From Lachnospiraceae bacterium (lineage in GTDB: Bacteria > Bacillota > Clostridia > Lachnospirales > Lachnospiraceae): 64,000 nucleotides of DNA. Shown here piece by piece: positions 43,745 to 51,668 of the stretch. The position numbers and the translations under genes are program-made. The notes below the pieces were generated by a model. The model worked only from the letters and a program-made list of their open reading frames with translations. It was not told the DNA's origin and searched no databases. Within the stretch, counting starts at the first letter, position 1, and every line of letters begins with the position of its first letter. The DNA lies in NCBI GenBank assembly GCA_009780115.1, contig WRAQ01000012.1, positions 1 through 64,000 of the forward strand, given 5' to 3'.

Positions 43745-45085
43745 ATGAAAAAGTTGTTAGCGCTTTTATTAGTGTCAGTTTTGTCTGTTTCTATATTAGC
43801 AGGCTGTGGTGGCGGGTCCGGAGGTGTTCCTGAAGTCCCCCAGATTTCCGAAAACCGCGTTATTAATGTTTGGTCTTTTACACCTGAAATCCCCGATGCG
43901 ATTAATAGATACAAAGAATTTAACCCAAGCTTTGATTGGGAAATCAATGTAACTGTTATTAATGACCAGGATGGGGCATATGAAATGGCCCTCGAGTCGG
44001 CACTTGTTGCCGGCGGTTCAGCCGCACCGGATATGTATACAGCCGAACAGGCATTTGTTATGAAATTCACCCAAGGCGGGTTTTCCAGTTTTGCACTTCC
44101 TTATTCGTATATGATTGATGACCTTGACAGCAAAATTGCGGCCGCTCAGGTTGCCCAATATGCAGTTGATGTCGGGACAAGAAACGGCCAGATTGTCGGG
44201 ATGCGCTTTCAAGAAACCGGTTCATGCCTGATTTACCGCCGTTCGATTGCAATTGATACCTGGGGGACTGATGACCCTGAAGAAATTGCCAAAATTACCG
44301 GGCCCGGCTGGGATCAGTTTTTGTTAGCTGCTGCCGACCTGCAAGCAAAAGGATATTCGATTGTTTCCGGTGATGAAGATATTTATAAAGTTTTGAAAGA
44401 CGGTGCGGAAAAAGGCTGGCTTGTTGATGGCAAAATACATATTGACCCGGTTCGTGAATCATTGTTTGAATTAGCTGAAATTATGCAAAACAATGATTAT
44501 TGGAACGGCTCAAGGCCCTGGAATGAATCTTGGTATGCCGATATGGGCGACAATGGAATCCGTCCGGTATTTGCTTTCCTTGGCCCGGCTTGGCTGATTA
44601 ACTATGTTATGGTTGACAATGTTGGCGATACTTACGGCGACTGGGCTGTTACGATGCCGCCGGTACCCTGGACTTGGGGCGGCACATGGGTAATGGGGAA
44701 CAAAGATATCGATTCACTTGAAAAAAGACAGGCAATCGGCCAGTTAATCGAATGGATTACCCTTGATACTTCTGAAACAGGCTTCCAGTATTTCTTTGCA
44801 AATGGCACTCTTTATGATGAGCCGGGTGCAAAAGATACGGTTGCTTCCAAAGTAGTTATGGAAAAGTCAGACGGGACTTTAAGTTTACTCGGCGGCCAGA
44901 ACATGTTTGATTACTTTATACCGGCCGCTGCTACCGCAAGGGCCGACCACTGGACCGAGCATGACCGTTATATTGATGATTGGTTCATTGACCAGGTACG
45001 CCAGTTCTATATTGGTAATAAAACCAAAGAGCAGGCAATTGCTGACTTTAGACAGAAGATTACTGATGAATTAGGTTTTGAATAA
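43745..45085 (+). CDS. Sugar ABC transporter substrate-binding lipoprotein
   Basis: A 446-residue extracellular solute-binding protein of family 1, lipid-anchored by the lipobox SILAGCGG. The mature part has the usual two-lobed pattern (VINVWSFTPEIPDAINRYKEF, then MYTAEQAFVMKFT and WVMGNKDIDSLEKRQAIGQLIEWI). Two permeases follow and no ATPase is present, as is common when one shared MsmK-type ATPase energises several importers. Location opposite the AraC/xylB operon suggests a pentose or xylo-oligosaccharide as cargo; this is inference. Confidence 0.92.
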   Translation: MKKLLALLLVSVLSVSILAGCGGGSGGVPEVPQISENRVINVWSFTPEIPDAINRYKEFNPSFDWEINVTVINDQDGAYEMALESALVAGGSAAPDMYTAEQAFVMKFTQGGFSSFALPYSYMIDDLDSKIAAAQVAQYAVDVGTRNGQIVGMRFQETGSCLIYRRSIAIDTWGTDDPEEIAKITGPGWDQFLLAAADLQAKGYSIVSGDEDIYKVLKDGAEKGWLVDGKIHIDPVRESLFELAEIMQNNDYWNGSRPWNESWYADMGDNGIRPVFAFLGPAWLINYVMVDNVGDTYGDWAVTMPPVPWTWGGTWVMGNKDIDSLEKRQAIGQLIEWITLDTSETGFQYFFANGTLYDEPGAKDTVASKVVMEKSDGTLSLLGGQNMFDYFIPAAATARADHWTEHDRYIDDWFIDQVRQFYIGNKTKEQAIADFRQKITDELGFE

Positions 45086-45112
45086 TAATTAGATAAATAG
45101 CTCCTTTGATTA

Positions 45113-45143
45113 ATCGGGGCGGATGCACTTCGTCCGCCCCGAT
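45113..45143 (+). terminator. Attenuator hairpin between binding protein and permeases
   Basis: ATCGGGGCGGA (45113-45123) pairs with TCCGCCCCGAT (45133-45143), followed by TTTATTT. A strong GC stem after a binding-protein gene is the standard way to give more binding protein than permease. Confidence 0.85.
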
Positions 45144-45170
45144 TTTATTTCAAGAAAGGTGTGGTTGTAC

Positions 45171-46187
45171 ATGAAGCATAAAAATTTTAGTTATGCTAAA
45201 TACGGTTATTTATTTTGTATCCCTTTTGTAGTGATATTCCTTATATTTTCTCTTTATCCATTGATTTTCACAACTTCAATCGCCTTTACCAACCGGTCGG
45301 GCCCTAATATACCCGGCCGTGAGTACAGCATTCTTACGACAACCGTTACCACTGAAGCAGGTAATACAATTGAGAAATTAGACCCGTTTGGAAATTTCCG
45401 GCTACTGATGAGTAATATGGCTTTCCGGACTTCCTTGGGTAATACCTTTATGATTTGGGGGATTAATTTTGTCCCGCAGCTCCTGCTTGCTTTGTTATTA
45501 GCGACCTGGTTTACGAGCCGGCGCAGCAAGATAAAAGGGCAGGGGTTTTTCAAAATAGTATTTTATATGCCCAATATAATTACGGCAGCATCAATTGCCT
45601 TATTGTTCCGCGCCCTTTTTGGGTTTCCCCTTGGAGTAGTCAACGATACCTTAATATTATTAGGATTTATAGATTCACCCGTGAACTTTGAATTGAATAC
45701 ACTTGCATCACGGTTAGTTATTGCCTTTATTCAATTTTGGATGTGGTATGGTTATACGATGCTGATTATTATTGCCGGTATTATGGGTATCAACCCGGAA
45801 ATGTATGAATCGGCGGAAATAGACGGTGCTAACAGTTTACAGCAGTTTTTTTATATCACAATTCCAAATATTAGGACGGTAATGCTTTATATCTTGATTA
45901 CAAGCTTGATTGGCGGCCTGAATATGTTTGATATTCCCCGGCTTTATTCCCTTGGCGGGCCTGACGGCAAAACCCAAACCATCAGCTTGTTTATTTACGG
46001 GCAGGCTTTTGAGGGGACATACCGTTACAATCTTGCTTCGGCGGCAAGCCTGGTTATTTTTGCCATCATTGCGATTTTGTCGGCAGTTATTTTCTATATC
46101 ATGCGTGACAAAGATGCCGCCCAATTGAAAAAAATGCAAAGAAGCCAAAAAAGAGCTCAAAAAAGAGAAAGAGCGGGGGTAAAATAA
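45171..46187 (+). CDS. Sugar ABC transporter permease (MalF-like)
   Basis: A 338-residue inner membrane permease with about six helices, starting with YLFCIPFVVIFLIFSLYPLIFT, typical of the CUT1 family. The EAA-loop is at EMYESAEIDGANSLQQFFYITIPNIR (about residue 225), the contact site for the ATPase. ATG 45171 is nine bases after AAAGGTG; the earlier ATG lies in the terminator. Next gene begins two bases after its stop. Confidence 0.94.
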   Translation: MKHKNFSYAKYGYLFCIPFVVIFLIFSLYPLIFTTSIAFTNRSGPNIPGREYSILTTTVTTEAGNTIEKLDPFGNFRLLMSNMAFRTSLGNTFMIWGINFVPQLLLALLLATWFTSRRSKIKGQGFFKIVFYMPNIITAASIALLFRALFGFPLGVVNDTLILLGFIDSPVNFELNTLASRLVIAFIQFWMWYGYTMLIIIAGIMGINPEMYESAEIDGANSLQQFFYITIPNIRTVMLYILITSLIGGLNMFDIPRLYSLGGPDGKTQTISLFIYGQAFEGTYRYNLASAASLVIFAIIAILSAVIFYIMRDKDAAQLKKMQRSQKRAQKRERAGVK

Positions 46188-46188
46188 T

Positions 46189-47043
46189 ATGGTACGTTCA
46201 GAAAAGAAAAGATTCCTTGAATGGATTACTAAAGTAATTATTTATATCACTTGCGGTATTCTTACTGTCTTGAGCCTATTGCCATTTATTATCATGATTA
46301 TTAATGCGACCCGCTCAACTCCGGAAATCCGGGCCTCGGCAGTATCACTAATTCCTTCGGTTCATTTTTTTGATAACCTTGGACATATGGAACGCGGTGT
46401 TTTTAACGCCTTTGTCGGTTTCCAAAATTCAATGATTGTATCCATAGGCGCGACTTTATGTGCGGTTTACTTTTCCTGCCTGACAGCTTATGCCCTAATG
46501 GCTTATGACTGGCGCTTACGGCAGCCGTTTTTTACCTTTATCGTTGCGGTTATGATGATACCGGCGCAAGTTTCGGCGATTGGTTTTTATCAGTTCGTTT
46601 ACCGGATGGACCTTACGAATAGTTTGATACCTTTCATCCTTCCGGCGGTGGCATCTCCGGCGATAGTATTCTTTATGCGCCAGTATTTGCTTGCGACTTT
46701 TTCAATTGATATCGTTAATTCGGCGCGTATCGACGGGGCAAAGGAATTGTATATCTTCAACCGGATTGTCCTTCCAATGATGAAGCCGGCAATGGCAATT
46801 CAAGCTATTTTCGTTTTCGTATCATCGTGGAATAATTTATTTATGCCTCTCGTTTTATTAACCGATTCAAGCAAATTTACGATGCCGGTAATGGTCAGCC
46901 AGTTGCGCGGCAATATCTACCGCACAGAATTTGGCGCAATTTATCTTGGCCTTACGATGTCGGTTTTACCATTATTTGTCGTTTATTTTACTTTATCCCG
47001 TTATATTGTCGCGGGTGTACAGTTGGGCGGGGTTAAAGAGTGA
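46189..47043 (+). CDS. Sugar ABC transporter permease (MalG-like)
   Basis: A 284-residue CUT1 permease with six helices; EAA-loop SARIDGAKELYIFNRIVLPMMKPAM (about 180-205). It completes the importer with the binding protein and MalF-like subunit. Its start is two bases behind the previous gene, behind a GCGGGGG stretch. Confidence 0.94.
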   Translation: MVRSEKKRFLEWITKVIIYITCGILTVLSLLPFIIMIINATRSTPEIRASAVSLIPSVHFFDNLGHMERGVFNAFVGFQNSMIVSIGATLCAVYFSCLTAYALMAYDWRLRQPFFTFIVAVMMIPAQVSAIGFYQFVYRMDLTNSLIPFILPAVASPAIVFFMRQYLLATFSIDIVNSARIDGAKELYIFNRIVLPMMKPAMAIQAIFVFVSSWNNLFMPLVLLTDSSKFTMPVMVSQLRGNIYRTEFGAIYLGLTMSVLPLFVVYFTLSRYIVAGVQLGGVKE

Positions 47044-47105
47044 AGAATCGCGTACCATTAGTCTAGAACTATTTTACCATTTTGTAAATGAGGGTAATGT
47101 TGTAT

Positions 47106-47198
47106 ATGGAAATGATGAAGAAAATTAAAATGATATTTGTCGGAATACATTTTGGGATTGAAAGAGTTTATAGGATGAAATACCAAATGTGTAATTAA
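47106..47198 (+). CDS. Possible 30-codon peptide
   Basis: An open frame of 30 codons from ATG 47106 to TAA 47198 with GAGGG about 15 bases upstream. It would be a basic, amphipathic peptide (begins MEMMKKIKMIFVGIHFG) ending in Cys-Asn. It could be a signalling or leader peptide for the secreted repeat protein behind it, or chance. The 240-base gap around it shows no other gene or hairpin. Confidence 0.25.
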   Translation: MEMMKKIKMIFVGIHFGIERVYRMKYQMCN

Positions 47199-47282
47199 GA
47201 AAAGGTGTGGTTCTATGGTTGTCGAAAAATAAATAGTCTATCAAGATATCAACATAATGCGACAAAAAGAAAGGATAAAATT

Positions 47283-47867
47283 ATGAATCAGAAAAAAAAA
47301 TTAGTAGTTCGTATTGTTTCAATTTTTGCGCTAGGACTTATATTAATTTCTGGGTCGTTGATGGTGTATGCTCATCAACTAAATGAATCATACTACGTTT
47401 CTGTTACTGATTCGGTTTCTATTGACGAATTAAAAGAGCAGGTTATACAAGCAGAACTTGAAAAATTCATACAACATCTCTCTGAAATCACTCATGATTC
47501 GGTTTCCATTGATGAATTGAAAGAACAGGTTATTCAAGTAGAACATAAAAAAGGCACACAACATTTCTCTGAACATAATTATGATTGCGTTTGCATTGAA
47601 GAAACAAGTGTCCTTATATCTGAATGGGTTTATTTTTCAGAGGATAACTTTGAATCAATTGAAGAAATGAAACGCCAGGCTATTTTAACTGCTCAGGTTG
47701 AAGCAATGAATGAAATAGCAAGCAATATTTCAGAGGATATTGATATATCTGTAGTTAGTGAAACGTTTTTGTTAAAGGAATTGCAAGAATCGATCGTTGG
47801 AAGTTTGATGAAACCGTTCTCGCTTTTACAGCTCATTTTTGCTCAATGTGTAGATTCGATTTTGTGA
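47283..47867 (+). CDS. Secreted protein with tandem 29-residue repeat, unknown function
   Basis: A 194-residue protein with an N-terminal signal-like helix (VVRIVSIFALGLILISGSLMVYA). Two exact-length tandem units of 29 residues begin DSVSIDELKEQVIQ (DNA 47409-47495 and 47496-47582), and a degenerate third begins DCVCIEE; the rest is acidic and helical. I recognise no family. Codon use is more AT-rich and less CCG-rich than in neighbours, hinting at separate ancestry. Start ATG 47283 follows AAAGGA; the earlier in-frame start lacks support. Confidence 0.65.
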   Translation: MNQKKKLVVRIVSIFALGLILISGSLMVYAHQLNESYYVSVTDSVSIDELKEQVIQAELEKFIQHLSEITHDSVSIDELKEQVIQVEHKKGTQHFSEHNYDCVCIEETSVLISEWVYFSEDNFESIEEMKRQAILTAQVEAMNEIASNISEDIDISVVSETFLLKELQESIVGSLMKPFSLLQLIFAQCVDSIL

Positions 47868-47915
47868 ATCATATAAGACCCCGATGTCATTTAAATTACT
47901 TGGATTGGTATTACT

Positions 47916-48011
47916 GTGAGCGTACATTTTGTAAAATTTGGAGAGCTGATTCGCGTAACGTTAATCTCAACTGCAGTGTTGTATGTTGTTAGCATTTTTA
48001 ATAAAAATTGA
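47916..48011 (+). CDS. Possible 31-codon hydrophobic peptide
   Basis: An open frame from GTG 47916 with a hydrophobic middle (IRVTLISTAVLYVVSIF). No Shine-Dalgarno is visible, so this is weak. It lies in the 360-base gap between the secreted repeat protein and the csp gene; the rest of that gap holds the terminator at 48077 and nothing else I can see. Confidence 0.2.
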   Translation: MSVHFVKFGELIRVTLISTAVLYVVSIFNKN

Positions 48012-48076
48012 TTATGTACAAGTATTATGTTCAAGAGGATAGACATTCATACAATGCGGTAATTTTCACATATAAA

Positions 48077-48107
48077 AAGAACCTGCCTTTAATCAAGACA
48101 GGTTCTT
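48077..48107 (+). terminator. Terminator downstream of the secreted repeat protein
   Basis: AAGAACCTG (48077-48085) and CAGGTTCTT (48099-48107) with a loop, then ATTGTTTTAAT. It is 210 bases past the nearest stop, leaving room for an untranslated RNA or the small peptide at 47916. Confidence 0.7.
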
Positions 48108-48228
48108 ATTGTTTTAATCCGTTATAACAATATTGCGAATTCCCACATATAAACTAAGTTTATTATAAAACAAGTTTTTATTAATAGAAAAGGCACATCG
48201 TATTACTGATTAAATGTCGTGCCAACAT

Positions 48229-48429
48229 TTAGATTTTGTTGACATTTACAGCTTGGGGGCCTTTTTCGCCGTTAACTACTTCGAATTCAACAGCGGCGCC
48301 TTCTTCTAAAGACTTAAAGCCGTCCATTACAAGACCTGAATAATGTACGAATACATCATTGCCTTGCTCATCAGAGATGAAGCCGTAACCTTTTTGGTTG
48401 TTAAACCATTTTACTGTACCTTTGTTCAT
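48229..48429 (-). CDS. csp: Cold shock protein
   Basis: A 66-residue single cold-shock domain that binds single-stranded nucleic acids and acts as an RNA chaperone. Both RNP motifs are present: KGYGFI (RNP1) and VFVHYS (RNP2). Start ATG 48429 behind GGAGG; an upstream start would add 17 unconserved hydrophobic residues. It is transcribed leftward, divergent from a degenerate M23 gene. Confidence 0.96.
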   Translation of the reverse strand: MNKGTVKWFNNQKGYGFISDEQGNDVFVHYSGLVMDGFKSLEEGAAVEFEVVNGEKGPQAVNVNKI

Positions 48430-48586
48430 TGTACTTCCTCCAAAAAAATATATAAATATGGCATAAAAGCCGTGCAACAAAACAAGGATAACACACCCTT
48501 TAACAAAAGTAAAGTGGAAAAAGGGGTATTTTTGCTATATATTTTCATATTATATGGATACAAGGGTCAAAATAATTATAAAAAAG

Positions 48587-48615
48587 TTGCGTAATTATTA
48601 CAAATATGTTAAGAT
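48587..48615 (+). promoter_or_regulatory. Promoter of the M23-like gene
   Basis: TTGCGT (48587-48592), 17 bases, TAAGAT (48610-48615). Confidence 0.5.
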
Positions 48616-48650
48616 GGCAAAGGTAATACAAGAAAAGATTGGTAATTTAT

Positions 48651-49361
48651 ATGGATACACAGAAAAAAATTAAAAATAAAATAGCTGTTTTGCTGGTACG
48701 TGAAAAAAAAGATGGAACGATTCGCCAAGACCGTATTAAAAATATTATCTTAATTATTTCGGCTCTTTCTTTTCTTATTGTAGTAGTTGCCTTGATTTCG
48801 ATAATTGCTGCCGGTACGAATAATAAACGGTTAACCGAGCTTGCTGAATATGAAATTACGGTAGAAGAATTGAGTGACGAACTGAATACTCTTAAACGGG
48901 AAAATTTTGATTTGTCAAATAAACTATCAGTTCTTTCGGAAACAGTAGCAACCCAGGTAGCTATTTCCGAAGTAAGAGAAGAAGAAATTACGGAAATGAG
49001 TCTGCCAAAGGGTTTTCCGTTAGGCAGTTTCGGGGCTTCTACGATGCAGGAAGAAGAAGATGACCCTTTAACCTTGATTTTCACTACTTCCGAAGGTAAT
49101 ACTATAATCACGGTTGGTGCCGGTATCGTTGAATCGATTGAACCCGATGAAAAATATGGCAACCGCTTAATATTGAATCATGGAAATGGCTACAAATCAA
49201 TTTATTTAAACAGAGGGCAACCGTTAGTCAGGACCGGTGCCGAACTTGGTACGGGATATATTTTGTTTTTGGTCGGCAGTGATAACAAAGCATTAGGTTA
49301 TCAAGTGACCCACGATGAAAATCAAATCGACCCGATGGATGTTATGGAAATATCAGGGTAA
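48651..49361 (+). CDS. Membrane-anchored degenerate M23 (LytM-like) protein
   Basis: A 236-residue protein with one membrane helix (NIILIISALSFLIVVVALISII), a coiled coil (about 60-105, YEITVEELSDELNTLKREN) and a small C-terminal LytM-like domain. The domain keeps the fold pattern VGAGIVESIEPDEKYGNRLILNHGNGYKSIYL but the last-strand HxH zinc motif is replaced by YLN, so the peptidase is likely dead, as in EnvC- or SpoIIQ-type activators. A division or sporulation role is inference. Start ATG 48651 preferred over an upstream TTG. Confidence 0.7.
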   Translation: MDTQKKIKNKIAVLLVREKKDGTIRQDRIKNIILIISALSFLIVVVALISIIAAGTNNKRLTELAEYEITVEELSDELNTLKRENFDLSNKLSVLSETVATQVAISEVREEEITEMSLPKGFPLGSFGASTMQEEEDDPLTLIFTTSEGNTIITVGAGIVESIEPDEKYGNRLILNHGNGYKSIYLNRGQPLVRTGAELGTGYILFLVGSDNKALGYQVTHDENQIDPMDVMEISG

Positions 49362-49370
49362 AAAACGAAA

Positions 49371-49410
49371 AGATTTTCTAAGCCGGAATAAAAACCGGCT
49401 AAGAAAATCT
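49371..49410. terminator. Bidirectional terminator
   Basis: AGATTTTCTAAGCCGG and CCGGCTAAGAAAATCT form a near-perfect stem with AATAAAAA as loop. It lies between the convergent M23-like and YerC-like genes. A smaller AAGAATA/ATTCTT stem follows near 49427-49443. Confidence 0.8.
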
Positions 49411-49453
49411 ATTATTCCGTTTGGCAAGAATACTACGTATTCTTGGTAATGGT

Positions 49454-49747
49454 TTACCTAGCTTGCGCAAGCCGCTCAAAAACCAATTCGTATCCATCAT
49501 TCCCATATATAAGAGACCGGTTCACCCGGCTGATTGTCGCCGTTGATGCCCCGGTTTTTTCGGCGATTTCCAGGTAAGTATTTTTGCTCTTTAGCATTGA
49601 AGCTACTTCATAACGCTGGGAAATCGATAATAACTCATTTACAGTACACAAATCTTCAAAAAAACGATAACATTCCTCTTTATTTTCTAAAGTAAGGATT
49701 GCTTCAAACATATGATCAACTGCTTTTGTCTGAATTTTTTTATTCAT
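49454..49747 (-). CDS. YerC/YecD family TrpR-related protein
   Basis: A 97-residue protein of the YerC/TrpR superfamily. The helix-turn-helix KNTYLEIAEKTGASTATISRVNRSL and the N-terminal VDHMFEAILTLENKEECYRFFEDLCTVNELLSISQR are typical. Relatives are DNA-binding and of unknown ligand. ATG 49747 is preceded by GGGAGGA. Confidence 0.9.
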   Translation of the reverse strand: MNKKIQTKAVDHMFEAILTLENKEECYRFFEDLCTVNELLSISQRYEVASMLKSKNTYLEIAEKTGASTATISRVNRSLIYGNDGYELVFERLAQAR

Positions 49748-49818
49748 GAGCATTCCTCCCACACGTTAAAGATGAATTAAGTTTAGCACATTAAAGTTTT
49801 AAAGTAAAGAGGTTATAC

Positions 49819-49847
49819 TTGTCAGTTAGCATTAAGTATTATATAAT
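49819..49847 (+). promoter_or_regulatory. Sigma-A promoter of the DUF1836 transcript
   Basis: TTGTCA (49819-49824), 17 bases, consensus TATAAT (49842-49847). Transcription should begin near 49854, just before the family 2 element. Confidence 0.75.
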
Positions 49848-49858
49848 AATAAGATGTT

Positions 49859-50035
49859 GGGGTCAAAAGGTATTTTGACCCCAGATACCTACGGACTGCT
49901 CCATACTTCGCATTCCCGCAGTCCTACAACCACGAGGAATCCGCCCCGCTAGGGCTACTTCCTCGTGGTTGGCGGGTCCCAAAGTCATGATTTTTCATGC
50001 AAGCATGAAAATCATGACCTTTTGACCCTGGTATC
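49859..50035 (+). repeat. Family 2 structured repeat/leader, copy Y
   Basis: GATACC (49884-49889) closes with GGTATC (50030-50035) around three arms: GGACTGC/GCAGTCC (49893-49924), CCACGAGGAA/TTCCTCGTGG (49930-49968), and a 16-bp stem GTCATGA...TCATGAC (49984-50018). The 5' end GGGGTCAAAA (49859-49868) can pair either with TTTTGACCCC (49873-49882) or with TTTTGACCC (50020-50028), two exclusive folds. It starts about five bases past the predicted start site and ends 36 bases before the gene. Confidence 0.8.
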
Positions 50036-50071
50036 ATAATAAGGACTTATATCTAAATCGGAGGAACAAGC

Positions 50072-50713
50072 ATGACCATCGACAAAGATAATCTTCTGGC
50101 AAGTATCATGGAAAGCCTGAACCGGATTCAATATATCAAATTGGAGGATATTCCCAATATTGATTTATATATGGATCAAGTGACGACTTTTATGGACCGC
50201 AAGCTTAAGAAAACGACCCGGCATCAAAAAGAAGATAAGATTTTGACCAAAACGATGATTAATAATTATACAAAAAATGACCTTCTTCCTCCGCCGGAGC
50301 GTAAGAAATACACCAAAGACCACATCATTTTATTAATCTTCATTTATTACTATAAAGGAATTTTGTCAATCCAGGATATCCAAACATTGTTAGGCCCGCT
50401 TGCGGATAACTTCTTTCATACTGATGAAAAACTAGATTTAGGGACTATTTACAATCAAGTTTTTGCCTTGGAAAAAGATCAGGTTAAAGGCTTAAAAGAG
50501 GATATCATCAAAAAATTCGAGATATCACAGGATACTTTTGCGGATGCTTCACCGGAGAATCAAGAGTTTCTCCGTTTGTTTTCTTTTATCTGCATGCTTA
50601 GTTATGATGTATATGTAAAACGCCTGTTAATCGAAAAAATGATTGATACAATGAGTAATGCCGGAAGTAATGAAAAAAATAATGACAAAACAGCTAAAGA
50701 ATCTAAAAAATAA
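50072..50713 (+). CDS. DUF1836 domain protein
   Basis: A 213-residue DUF1836 protein. The segment LTKTMINNYTKNDLLPPPERKKYTKDHIILLIFIYYYKGILSIQDIQTLL is the family core and looks like a MerR-type winged helix, so a regulatory role is likely. The C-terminus is Asn/Lys rich. Start ATG after GGAGG. Its end overlaps an HPt gene in another frame, implying translational coupling, and a family 2 leader precedes it. Confidence 0.88.
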   Translation: MTIDKDNLLASIMESLNRIQYIKLEDIPNIDLYMDQVTTFMDRKLKKTTRHQKEDKILTKTMINNYTKNDLLPPPERKKYTKDHIILLIFIYYYKGILSIQDIQTLLGPLADNFFHTDEKLDLGTIYNQVFALEKDQVKGLKEDIIKKFEISQDTFADASPENQEFLRLFSFICMLSYDVYVKRLLIEKMIDTMSNAGSNEKNNDKTAKESKK

Positions 50714-51047
50714 TAAAATAAATATCACCGGCGGCCTTTATTATTGTAATGATAATGAAACCCTTTATTTAGAAATATTAGATGCTTTTATCGAAGAAAG
50801 TTCAGAAAAAAAAGAACTTTTAGAAAAATGGGCGGCAAACGGTGATTTGAAAAGCTATTATCGCGAAGCCCATGCCCTCAAAAATGTCACCGCAACGATT
50901 GGTGCAACTCATTTATACGATTATCTTAATGACCTTTGTGCAGAAATGAAAGCGGAAGATAAATTTCCAACTCCGGCGAAAGTCCGGGAATTGACTAAGC
51001 AATATGATAAACTAATAAAAATAATTAAAAATTCTAAAAAATCTTGA
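50658..51047 (+). CDS. Stand-alone HPt domain protein
   Basis: A 129-residue protein with an HPt fold: helix LYLEILDAFIEESSEKKELLEKWAANGDLKSYYREAHALKNVTATIG, the histidine in AHALKN being the phosphate site. It overlaps the DUF1836 gene; start is ambiguous between ATG 50658, 50670 and 50682. No receiver or kinase is adjacent, so its partners must be elsewhere (the hybrid kinase at 26842 is one candidate). Confidence 0.82.
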   Translation: MPEVMKKIMTKQLKNLKNNKINITGGLYYCNDNETLYLEILDAFIEESSEKKELLEKWAANGDLKSYYREAHALKNVTATIGATHLYDYLNDLCAEMKAEDKFPTPAKVRELTKQYDKLIKIIKNSKKS

Positions 51048-51122
51048 AGACAATCGTCATTTGAATCCGTTATATTAAATGTAGGATGATAAGTAATTGC
51101 TTGGTGGTAAGCATGAAAGTGG

Positions 51123-51626
51123 GTGGTTTATATTAATGAAGAAAAAATAGTTCGTTTAATCGACGACTATCAAAGACTCATTTTTTCGATTTGCTACAAA
51201 ATAACTACCGATTACTTTGCCGCCGAGGATTTGACCCAGGAAACATTCATCTCCGCCTACAAAAATTTAAGCAATTTCGCCGGAACAAATGAAAAAGCTT
51301 ATTTAGCCCGGATTGCCGCTAACAAAAGCATTGACTACCTACGAAATGCCGCTAACCGCCAAATACCAACCGAAGATATCTTTTTCAAGAACCAAATTGA
51401 CTATGCTAGTCAACCAGAAACGGCTTACCTGCAAACTGAAATCCTTAATAAGCTTAATCACTGCATTGAAAAACTTAAACCGCCATACGATGAAATAGCT
51501 ACAGCCTATTATCTGGAAGAAAAAACACCGCAAGAAATTGCCGGCGCGCGAAAACAAAATTTGAAAACGATTCAGACTCAAATTTACCGGGCCCGGGAAA
51601 ATTTAAGAAAAATGTATGAAAAGTAG
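51123..51626 (+). CDS. ECF-type RNA polymerase sigma factor
   Basis: A 167-residue sigma-70 family ECF factor with region 2 (YKITTDYFAAEDLTQETFISAYKNL) and region 4 (KLKPPYDEIATAYYLEEKTPQEIAGARKQNLKTIQTQIYRARENLRK). The GTG start at 51123 is probable but not sure. The next gene is a single-pass protein with the expected place and form of an anti-sigma factor, and two small membrane proteins follow. Confidence 0.93.
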   Translation: MVYINEEKIVRLIDDYQRLIFSICYKITTDYFAAEDLTQETFISAYKNLSNFAGTNEKAYLARIAANKSIDYLRNAANRQIPTEDIFFKNQIDYASQPETAYLQTEILNKLNHCIEKLKPPYDEIATAYYLEEKTPQEIAGARKQNLKTIQTQIYRARENLRKMYEK

Positions 51627-51668
51627 GGTTACCAGCTTTGCTGTGAATAGTATCAAGGAGAAAAAATA

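Noticed and set aside
47409..47582. Short tandem repeat considered as a possible CRISPR or mobile repeat
   Set aside because: Units are 87 bases, in frame, and code for a repeated protein segment.
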